Source of the DNA: Ginkgo biloba
Lineage: Eukaryota > Streptophyta > Ginkgoopsida > Ginkgoales > Ginkgoaceae
Direction: 5' to 3'
DNA: 23,414 bases
NCBI GenBank assembly: GCA_024626585.1
Contig: JANKJI010000008.1
Span: 127,536,872-127,560,285 of the forward strand
Shown: one piece after another, positions 1 through 9,640 of the stretch
Layout: every line of letters starts with the position of its first letter
Numbering within the stretch: the stretch's first letter is position 1
Notes under the pieces: generated by a model
What the model saw: only the letters and a program-made list of their open reading frames with translations
Databases searched by the model: none
What the model was told of the DNA's origin: nothing
Program-made: the position numbers and the translations under genes

Positions 1-53
<53 letters not shown>
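1..53. repeat. Compound CT/AT microsatellite
   Basis: Seven CT units at 1-14 run directly into about nineteen AT units at 15-52. The tract starts at the window edge, so its true length is unknown. It is a simple sequence repeat with no visible coding content. Confidence 0.97.
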
Positions 54-57
<4 letters not shown>

Positions 58-3000
58 TGAAAGGAGCTAAGATAAATCAAAAGTATTTAGTTTTATTTTA
101 CATTTTGCATTTAAATTCAATGAGGATGAAATTAGCTATAGAGACTTATAGATTCTCTTAATTAATTATCTATGGAGTACAAAATAAATTTATTCCTAGT
201 TAAAAGAATAATATTTATTTTATTCCAAAACAGGGTAAGTAAAATAAGATAAAACAATGGGCTCCATTTCAAGTGGATTCCACAGACATATATAATATTG
301 ACTTATAGGAATACTTGCTTAATAGATCCATGCAACAAATATTTACATTAATGAATCTTAGTATGGTGATTAGAAACATAAATAACATGAAGAGAATTAT
401 CTATTTGATCAAATTCAAGGTGATATAGAAGAGATGATTCCAATGACCTCATGAAACCATTCAAATCTAAAATGCAATGCACTAGTAAAGACAAAAAGAA
501 TAAGATAAGAAAGGGTGTGCAACCAAGGAGGAGGGATATTCATATATAGGAGGAAATATATTTTTTTACCTCAAACACTTTCTTTAATTATTTGATACTC
601 ATTAAGGTTGGCTTATCATTCTTTCATAAAATTTCCCTATAAAGAACCTTTTCTAAATCAACGTGTGATTGAAAAAATATAATAAAAATAACCCTTTCCT
701 TTGAATTCAAAGTGAGTCACTCCTTAGATGATGTTTCTCCAAGTTATTATTGTCAATTCCTTCATTGTCCAGGGACTTAGAACTAATATTTTAAATTTTC
801 TAATAAGGGTTCTGACATGTAACTCAATGTAAGTTTCTTCAATGTCTTAGAATAAATGGTTCTTAAACCACCACCCCTTAGGTATCATCCTAATAATCTT
901 CTCATGATGAAAAATGTTCTTCCTTGGCATTTGCCTCTTATTCTTATCATTTGCATTCCTCTATACCAAAAATAAATAACTCTTTCACAGAGTGAATGAT
1001 CATCCTTCTCTCTTTGTTGGGTATTTTTTACTATTCAAACATTTTTTTAATCTTATAAGAAATGGACTCTCTATCTTAGGGAGGTTCCTATACTCCTTCA
1101 TCCATTTGAATCCCTTTTGGCTCCTTAATTTCCCTTGGTGAATGTTATCCTTAATAGTGTGATATTATGGGTGGCTCTCCCCCTCCATCTAGGTCTGATA
1201 TACCCCATTGAGGACATAGTAGCCTTAGTCCACCTTGATCTGATCCATTACTTATTGATATGTTCCTATTACTTAGATTGTCCACTATATAGCATCTGTC
1301 AAGTTATTTTGGATACCTCACATGCTCCCTTTGTTGCTCTCCCATACTTAATGCTTTTAAATCTTGTACCCCCTAGTGCATCATGCAATTCCTCCTGAGA
1401 TATAATTGCTATGATCCATGAACCATCTTTTGCATTGTGATCAAAATACTTTCATTGCTTGGCAATAATCCTTACATCTCCAATTATAGATTTAATAACT
1501 AGCTTCAACTTTTATAATCCAAAATAACTACACTTGTAAAGTATTTTATTTCTAGAAAGAGCATACATGTAAATATACATAACAATAGTTTCCTCAATAT
1601 TTATTTACTATAATATCTCAACATTTTATATATGCATTCCTTATATTATAACCTGTCCCTCGTAATATCAAGGATTCCTACTCTTCTTAATTCTTTCTCT
1701 TTTACTTGTCTAAAAGGATTTTTCCATATTCTAAGTATAATTCCTTTAACTTTCATTTTATAAGCCTCTTTTCTATAGACCACCTACAAACTAGCTATAA
1801 TGGAACACACGGGATTCTTTCTTTATAGTACTACCCAATCCATATGGGAATGATTATAAAATAAATGAACAAAGGTACAAACTTGAAAATATTATGATAT
1901 AGATAAGATATAACAAGATATTAAATATGAATTATTTGGGTGTAGTAGAAAACCTAAAATCAATCTTTAACTGCTAAATTATTTTAATTACAACATACAC
2001 TTCAAAAGACAACTTGGAAATCCTTGACAAATCTATACTAGGAACACAAAATTTAATTTTATAGGGTGGCTACTCTTAGTTTGAGAATTGGTGCTGCATT
2101 AATTCATCTCTATCAAAGGTTAAAAGGGGTTTGGCAATTAATCATATTCCAACATGCATGCTCATAGAAATTCACACTAGACTTGTCTAGCCCATTTCTA
2201 CATGGATGTGAATCCCACTAGCTAGGATCCCCTAACCATTAAATTTCACCCAAGATACTCCAAAAATCTAAATAACAAGAATACATGTACTTATTCACAA
2301 TTCATTGTCATACCATTTCCTTCTCCTTAAAATGAAAATAAGTTGCTTCTTAGAATTGTATAACCTAGCATACCATAACTAAGAGTCTAGAAAAGATCTC
2401 CCTAGTCATAAGAATGTCCTTCAAAATCCCCCGCTCCTTTTCTATGTAGCCTACCTCCCCATGTATTCCACAAAAAATTGCATCTCCTTCATAACTCTTA
2501 AATCCATCACTACTGAGATTCTTTCTTTCATAACTACAAAACCTAAAAGTGGCAATAGTGTGGAAGAGGAGAATGGGATGAGTTATGGGGATGTTTCCCT
2601 GACTAACTCAACCACCATTTTGGTTTTTCCATCTCATACATGAATAAATTTAATTATAAAATAAAATATCAATTAATTTATACACATAGAACTTCATTAT
2701 ATATTTTCACAAATCACACCCCACTTAGAAATTTGTATAAATCATAACAATTCAACAATAATGCACCTCACTAAAACCACCTTATGCAATATATATTTCT
2801 TCATATAAACATGCGTGTAGAATTGGGAATTTTACCACAACCCATTAATTCATGACCCATAACCTATCCCTTTGAAATTGGATTATGTAAGGTGGACCTA
2901 GGGTATTACCCCTAAAAACCTAAATTTTAAAATTAAATCTCCAATTCTTCATAATACTAATTTAGTAGGGGTAGTGAATCTCTCTTTATATGGCCTATAT

Positions 3001-4181
3001 ACAATTAGGAAGATTCTTAGTATGATGCTAGACCCATGTCCATGATGGTAGGAAGATCTCCCTATATTTTTCCCTTCTTATCTTTTGCAAACTTCATTAT
3101 ACTATGAGGAAGCAATTCCGAAATGGGAAGATAAATAAACTATCCAAAGAGGATACAGTCAAGACTTAAAAAAATTTGAAACAACTTTGTGATTTTCTAC
3201 TATTATCTATCTAGTTCTCGCAAAGATTTCGTGAGCTTTTGTCTAGTTTGTAAGTATTTACTAAATAATAAAGAAAATCAATGTTTATTTCAGCAAAACA
3301 TCACCATGTTCGGTGCATAATAAATTAATTGATGACATACTAAGAAGAATGACAATTTTGAAAAACTGCAAAAATGTGACATAATTTACATGCATTATAA
3401 TGATTACAATGATTAGAAAACAAGAGTCCAATTACCATGGGAAGTAACCACATGGACAAAGAGTAACTTGAAAGCTACAAATTCCAAATCCTACAAGTAC
3501 ATAAAAATTAACTTCATAAGAAACTCTTATGCTATAAACTTATGGCAACAAAAAACATAATGTTACTCCCAATGTGGAAATTTGCTCTTACTAGCTTTCG
3601 CGATCAAAATAGCACAACTCACATATAGCCACAAATTTAAAGCTAATCTAGTTACACATTTGAGTATGAATGAAAAATTTTGGAATTAAATGAGTTTGAC
3701 CGGGCCTTGAATTAGATGAATAAATAGTTAAGATAGTGATTCATAAGCATATGTTTGAATACTAGATGGTAAGATAATAATTTATGACAAGTTGTGATAA
3801 CCAAGTAAATTGAAAACAAACCGACAACGATGAGTCGACAAATCAAATAATTCATCAAAAGATGGTCTTCTCAAACCCAAGATAGAAATCCCTAAAAGCA
3901 AGGGAATCGTATGCAGGAGGCAAACTAACAAGATAAATGTTGCAAATTTAGGGTCCTATCACTCCATTGACAAGGCAAAAGTGGCTGACAAAATCACAAA
4001 GCAAAAAACTGTTTATAAAATCCCAGATCAACGTAAACGCAGACCATGCTGCTTCCAAAGAACTAAGAGATTACTAAGCGCACATCATATTATGTGTAGA
4101 AAACCCTAGCAAAGCACCGATTTTTAATTTAATGACAAATTTGAAAAATACTATCCTTCAATGAATAAAACAGAAGCATTC
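54..4181. other. AT-rich intergenic DNA, no gene supported
   Basis: I read this stretch on both strands and found no reading frame with recognisable domain motifs. The frames at 1135-1398 and 2461-2643 (plus) are short, hydrophobic or low in complexity, and match no family I know. CpG is scarce, as in the retroelement regions further right, so this is probably old decayed repeat DNA. No LTR boundaries, terminal inverted repeats or target-site duplications could be picked out by eye. The part nearest the gene (about 4190-4698) is likely its 3' UTR. Confidence 0.6.
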
Positions 4182-4187
4182 TTTATT
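4182..4187 (-). promoter_or_regulatory. Candidate poly(A) signal AATAAA
   Basis: On the minus strand this hexamer reads AATAAA, about 510 bases downstream of the TGA stop of the AP2 gene. It is the first canonical hexamer I see past the stop. Plant poly(A) signals are loose, so a nearer non-canonical site could be the one used. The intervening 3' UTR is T-rich on the sense strand and shows no other feature. Confidence 0.3.
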
Positions 4188-4698
4188 ATACGTTGATCTC
4201 CAAATAGCTGGTATGAAAAAGTAAGATTTTTCCTATGCTTTAGTTACATAAATTATCTTTCCTTACACGATAGCTTTGCTACATCAACCATTTACAGAGC
4301 CATCCTATGGATAAAGAGAATTTTAATATTATTAAAGCATGCAAAGAATTAATTTAAGTTTTTGAGATCAAGATAATAGAGAGAACACTACTGTTTTACT
4401 CATTCATTCATTTGCAAATAGTCTCTATAATTTCCTGAAATAAACATATGGACAATCAGTCCCACATCAAAGGCGTAAATCGAGATTAAAATTCGGAAAA
4501 CTATGCTTTAGTCTATAAGTAGTAGAAATGATGGTAACATGCCAGTGCTCAAGGAGTATTATGATGATACTCTAGAGCGAAATAAAAGAAATTGTAGGAA
4601 TATCAGATCGATAAATGTAAATCAAAGTCCCAGAATTAGTAAGTTTATAAAGAGGAACTCATGTTGTCTGTACAAGGGACTGTGAAAGGGAATTAAAT

Positions 4699-7600
4699 TC
4701 ATGGATATATCTGTGGACCAAGAGCGGCTTGCGTTTCTGTCCCTTCTTGCGTGGAGTTCTGCAGTACAGATCCTGCCGTCAGGTTATTACAATTTGCGTC
4801 ATCCATGATTGACAAGTGCGGATCAGGCTGCAACAAATTATCGTTCAGCGAAAACTCAGCTGTGGATACCATGTTATCTTGTGCACTATCATCTACAAAC
4901 ATTATGTTACCATCAATTCCCATTCTTTCTCCATTTTCACAGATGGATGGACCTGGCATCATAACTGCATTATCTACACTTGAAATATTGTTATTTACCA
5001 ATCCCATCTCAGGTATTCCTTTTTCTGAACTAACAGGAGGAGCGATCCCATTAAAAAAATCAGTAGGATTAATGCCCATTACAGATGGTTGAGGATGAAT
5101 CTGATGGCTCGAAGGTAAATACACTTGTTCCGCATTGTAAGAATCGTGTAAGCCATACATGCTGCATCTCTGATTATTATCTGCAAAATGATCGATATCG
5201 GCAACTGTCACAAATGTCGTATTTGGCGGCTCATGGGTAATGTTAGGTACCGATAGCATCTTGTTACCGTAAGAAGTACCAATCAATCTGTCTGTGTTTC
5301 GGGCATTCCAGTAATTTGACACTGTTGCGTTCATTGGATTAGTTGTTCTCGGGATCAGCATGTCACTGTCGACTGAAGGAATTGGAAAATTGGGCAGGAA
5401 TCCCGACGGAGGCATAACATTAGGAACTCTCATAGCAGAAGAATCCCAAATGCCCATGTTGCTTGGCAAACCAATACCATTTGTGGTCAGTCCGGTTGGC
5501 AGTCGGAAAAAATGTTGATTGTTCAACTGCTGTAGTCTCAGGCGCTGGTTTATTTGACCACTCATTTCCTGCATGTTTGGATTCCATTCGCTGTATGGAA
5601 CTGAAGATGTTAGCTGTTGGCAAGTATTAATCGGGGTCTCCTGTATCGGAGAAGTTAGGTGATTATAATTAGAAGTCATTCCTTGCAGATTTCCCCCATA
5701 GGGAATTCTGAATTCGTCTGATACTCTTTTGCCATCTAAAATAGTGCGAAGGCCACTCAGAAACTCCGAACCATGATTTCCCCCACGCATGTTGTTAATT
5801 CTGTTATCAGTATTAACAGAAACTGTTTCCGTGCTCATCTGATTTGGCGAAGGAGCACTACTTGAGTTAGCCATGTGCAGTCGGACCATGTCAGCGTAGG
5901 ATAGATGACGATTTTTAATGATGAGGTTGACGTCATATGTGTTGATATCGAAGTTTGTGATAGCGTCGTGGCCCTTATATTTAATGGCAGCAATATCATA
6001 TGCTTTTGCCGCATCCTCTTGAGTAGCTATGAAATCAAACAAGAGAAAAAGCTCATTCAATCATAAGCTCTCAGTAAGCTTAATCTCATATTATATAACG
6101 ATGTGTAAAGCGAAACTTACTGAATGTTCCCAAATGGACATCTTTGTTGCCTCCGATTTTTCCTATTCGTGCCTGCCAGTTCTGACGGTTCTGTTTTCTG
6201 CAACATCATTACAATATCAGTAAAAATATCATAATATAGAGGTGAAGTACAAAGTTTCTCAATGTAAGATACCTGAGATTCTTGAAAGGATATCGTGTTA
6301 AAAAAACAATTTGAGGACTCCATAATTTTTTATTCATTCATTCAAGTATAAGAAACCACAAGGAAAATCGGTCATAAAAGCAAACCTTGTCACGCCACGG
6401 TAAATGGACGAACCTCTGGAAAATCCAGTACTTCTTCTGCAACGTTGTAATTTATTAGTATATGTCATATCGATTTCAATATAAGGGAATTAGCTATCTT
6501 CAAATTTATTTATGCATTTAAATAAAATCGGAGCTCCCACCTTTTAATGAAGGCAACAAATTCCTTCTTTGTCATGTGCTTGGTCTCCTCAAGTTGATTC
6601 TCATAAATCACGGGCTGCAAAACAATTAATGATTCATATTTTTCATGTATAAGTATTGAATTCTTCAAATAACGCATTTGTTGAGGAGAAACAAAAGCAT
6701 ATAGTTTCTATGGGACCATAAAAAAATTCTAATAGAACCAACGTAGATTTTCAATTGAAATCAAATATTAAACAGAGATTACATGAAAAAAATATGAAAG
6801 AGATCAGACATGATCATATTAGAGCTAGCATACCGAAAAGTTTGTAACTGCATTTGATTCAAAGAATTTGATAGCTGCGAGGTCGTAAACCCTAGCTGCC
6901 TTTACTTCGTCATCATAGGCACCTGTCATAGGAAAGTCAATGTTGGTTATTTTAAATTAAATGTGAATTACTGTTCTAACTAAAAATACTTCTATGTTTC
7001 AGAAGAATCACTAAAACCCTGTTATTGTATCGATTTTAGCTTGGGCTGTAATCATTTCAATTGAATACGCATGTACAATTTTTGGGTTAATGTATTGAAT
7101 AGCAATGATTTTACATTATAAAATAGTTGATACCATTTTATATTATATTTTTCAATTGTATATGGATGACAAGACTTACCCAAATACACTGCTCGTTGAT
7201 TTCAATTTGATCAGGCCAATCAGGATGTGAAAGATGCACATAGAAGTAAATTAAAAATGTTACTCTTTAGGGTCATTGGAAGGATATAAAATAATATAAT
7301 TGACTTCAAAACAAGAAGATTCTGAGTGCTCTGCTTTCTAGATGCGCGGACAAATGTATTTGATAACAACTCACATTGTTTGGTTTTGCGAGGAAGGAGG
7401 TCCGTTGTACTAGTGTCCCATAGATGCGCCTCATAGCGTCCTGTTATCTTGTGTCTGAAATGTCGAACAATGCTCGATGTAAAATCACCAAAGGCATTAA
7501 TTTATCAAATTATATTAAAGTCATTCCATTATTTCCCATATTACATGATTATTTGTTTTCCCGAGTGCCCGAATGCAATTTGAAAAGAAAAAACCTAAAT

Positions 7601-8177
7601 TAAAACAACATAAAACATCATATAAAAATTACCTTGTAACCCCTCGAAATCTAGAGGTGCGCCGGCCATGTGTGTTTGTGGAATTCTCATTACCTTGGCC
7701 AGCACTAGCTGCAGAAGTCTCAGCGATTACATTCTGGGACGTATGACTGGGTGGTAAGTTGGGTTCAGATATTGGAATCTCCGGTATTGAAGTAGCAGGC
7801 TGATAATTTACCCCACTGTCCAATTTTGCTTCGTTAGCCACAAAATTGTTCACCGTACTGTTGGTATTCGAATTGTTTACATCGACAGGTGGTCTCTCCA
7901 AACAATGCATAATATTCACACCAGAGCTTTGACTATATTGTACGCTCAAATCCGGAAAATTATTTTCCTCAGGCGCATTCTGACCACAGTCCATTGAGAT
8001 TGAGTCTGCTCCAGACAATGTGTCAGCCCCCATCTGGGATTGGTCAGCCAGTTGAATGGGCAAAAACTGTTCTGAAATTCCAATGTCATTGAAATCTTTC
8101 TGCTTTTTGTGAATGTTTCCGGAATTGGAATCATTGCTGGCGAGATATTCTGCAGGCACTTTCAATTCGGACTCCAT
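4699..8177 (-). CDS. AINTEGUMENTA-like double-AP2 transcription factor, intact, 8 coding exons
   Basis: Coding exons from 5' to 3' on the minus strand are 8177-7633, 7454-7375, 7188-7180, 6922-6834, 6614-6541, 6436-6386, 6197-6121 and 6026-4699. Together they give 2253 bases, 750 residues plus TGA. All seven introns (94-257 bases) are GT-AG and the frame is open throughout. Residues 1-173 are a Ser/Asn/Glu-rich N-terminus without a recognisable euANT motif. AP2 repeat 1 is about 174-241 (FRGVTRHKITGRYEAHLWD, then LYLGAYDDE and AARVYDLAAIKF), with the insertion typical of the ANT lineage. A linker at 242-275 contains HMTKKEF and GFSRG. AP2 repeat 2 is about 276-335 (IYRGVTR, WQARIGKIGGNKD, AAKAYDIAAIKYKG, TNFD). 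The remaining 415 residues are Asn/Ser/Pro/Met-rich, a composition common in activation regions. By family it is a nuclear DNA-binding regulator of growth or meristem programmes; the exact role is unknown. The linker and repeat 2 look euANT-like, while GAYD in repeat 1 is more usual in basal ANT/WRI1-type proteins. Several core residues are altered (see findings). The start at 8177 has G at +4 and gives the longest N-terminus. I saw no miR172 site. Confidence 0.93.
7180..7188 (-). other. 9-base coding microexon in AP2 repeat 1
   Basis: On the minus strand the nine bases TGTATTTGG are preceded by AG and followed by GTAAGT. Exon 2 ends in CAA T and the following exon begins GT GCC, so the microexon completes codons for Leu-Tyr-Leu-Gly. 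This is the conserved position (V/L-Y-L-G) of the 9-nt exon known in AP2/ANT family genes. Without it repeat 1 would lose its YLG strand while the frame stayed open. Automated gene finders often miss such exons. Confidence 0.92.
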
Positions 8178-9240
8178 CGTTCGTGAATAAGTTGTTTCCT
8201 CTACATAACACAGAAGTCACAACATGAAAAATAGTCCAAAAAGATAAATAATATTAAGTTCAGTCAGATTTTGCATAAGGACATGCATGAAAGATAAGTT
8301 TAAATTTGACATCGCGGACATAAATCCTTATCCGAAAATTCCTAATTTCTTATTATTTTATTTACCGGAGCATCGAGTCCAGCTTAAGAGAATTAAGCTA
8401 AATAAGAAAGTTATAATTGCCACACGATTATTGTCTCTCTACTCGATAAAACGAAAGCTCCATGTCCTAAGTTATAAATTCATATGTAAGCTGAAAACCC
8501 TAACTACGTAATTTAATGTTCATACCATCAATTGATATCAAATTAACCCCATAATTTTATTTTATAACCTGTAGCGGAAAAATAGATTTTTCTATCGGCG
8601 AGAACACATTCTTTACAAATAACAAAAGAAAGTCAGTGGTTTCAGCAGTGCCGAGAAATGTGATGCACCTCGCTAGGGTAAAGCAAACAAATAAATAAAC
8701 AACACAATATAAAATAATTCTATTGAGAAATTAATAGAATAGAATGAATCACGAAAATAAATAAATCTAACTTTCGATTGTATATGGTAGAAAATAGTTT
8801 AGCCTCCAAAACATGATAAATGCTGTGCAGGCGTAGATCTACTCTTAGAGGCAATTCTACTGTTCGAGTCTGAACCTTGCGCTCATTCGAGGGCAAACAA
8901 TCCCGTAAAAATTGCTTTGATAGACAATAAGTTTATCCAATAAAGAATGTTGAAAGCATATACCGCGAATGTATTGAGAGCAACGGAGGGATCGAAGGAC
9001 TTCCGAACTACGGGAGGGCCAAAATGTACTCGGATAAAGATTATAACAATAATAACATAGATTAGAGATTTGAATTTCTCTAGGCTCCTACCAATGAAAC
9101 ATGGGACACGCGCCACAGTGTTACCTCGCTTTTGATTCTTCTCTCAGGCTCTTGAGCACGGTTACTCAGGCAGACTTATTCTTCTTGGGGCAGCGCGGAA
9201 TAACCTTGAATTTCTAGATCGATGACGTTCCGGAGACACT
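8178..9240 (-). other. Predicted 5' UTR exon plus 5' UTR intron of the AP2 gene
   Basis: A good acceptor (TTATGTAG) on the minus strand ends at 8201, 24 bases before the ATG. A donor (GCGAG/GTAACA) lies at 9124. Joining them gives a first exon of roughly 9125-9230 and an intron of 924 bases. In the joined sequence an in-frame TGA lies upstream with no ATG between it and the chosen start, which supports translation starting at 8177. The 8201-9124 stretch is T-rich on the sense strand, as introns are. Other donors are possible, for example near 9094, 8870 and 8660, so the exact exon is uncertain. The plus-strand frame at 8287-8511 and the minus-strand frame at 8883-9116 in this region have no recognisable content. 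Confidence 0.4.
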
Positions 9241-9245
9241 CTGTG

Positions 9246-9290
9246 ATTATAAAACGTAGGTAATAGGTTATATATATATATATATATAAT
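9246..9290 (-). promoter_or_regulatory. TATA-rich core promoter candidate
   Basis: The minus strand reads a run of alternating TA (ten units, 9269-9288), then ACCTATTACC, then TTTTATAAT at about 9246-9254. Either could serve as a TATA box and would place transcription start at about 9215-9245, just before the CpG-containing stretch taken as the first exon. The TA run could also simply be a microsatellite. The position relative to the gene is the main support. Confidence 0.4.
9269..9288. repeat. (TA)10 microsatellite
   Basis: Ten perfect TA units. The repeat overlaps the likely core promoter of the AP2 gene, so length changes here could alter promoter spacing. Confidence 0.95.
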
Positions 9291-9640
9291 TGTGGGTAAT
9301 AGCTAAAAAATGAAATGATAGGTCAGACGGTTTTCCCTCGGCGTGTGGCTACGGATTAATGGCTATGGAGAGATGAAAATTGAAATACCTTTACGTAGAC
9401 ATTATATGAGCATGGTTACGTGTGGATATGTGTTGGCTGTGTATGGTGGCAAATTGCGGGCCAATGAAATGGAGTTCACTCTAATAATGGCGACAAGCAG
9501 TGATGAAATGGAATCGATACCCTTTGAAACAATTACAGTGAGCACAATTAAACAGTCAAAGATGAGATGAATAATAGTTCCATTAATTCGAGGGAGGAGA
9601 ATGTTTGAGACCGCATAAGGATAGGTTAACAACTTTAACC
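9291..9640. other. CpG-retaining upstream region of the AP2 gene
   Basis: This stretch keeps CpGs and ordinary base composition, unlike the AT-rich flank that begins at about 9640. It is probably upstream promoter DNA of the minus-strand gene. Overlapping frames (9343-9570 plus, 9402-9632 minus) have no recognisable domain and are probably chance frames. No specific factor site is claimed. Confidence 0.45.

Noticed and set aside
1310-1480. A minus-strand frame reading DGSWIIAIISQEELHDALGG followed by TRF resembles a short stretch of bacterial Glu/Leu dehydrogenases (ALGGTR motif).
   Set aside because: The match stops after about 25 residues, the expected glycine-rich and catalytic Lys segments do not follow, and stops surround it. 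Chance similarity is more likely.
5420-5623. A 67-codon minus-strand frame inside the AP2 gene.
   Set aside because: It lies wholly within the last AP2 exon in another frame; shadow of the real gene. The same holds for 4751-5092 and 7946-8134.
6027-6060. An upstream ATG giving a frame starting MNELFLLF that runs into the last AP2 exon.
   Set aside because: This is read-through of the intron before 6026. Splicing at AG 6027-6028 joins exon 7 in frame and restores the AP2 repeat 2 core.
6029-6323. Short frames on both strands across the 6027-6385 introns.
   Set aside because: They cover introns and exon 7 of the AP2 gene in other frames or read through splice sites.
9343-9632. Two overlapping frames on opposite strands (75 and 76 codons) upstream of the AP2 gene.
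   Set aside because: No known motif in either, and they overlap each other in the likely promoter. They are probably chance frames in less AT-rich DNA.
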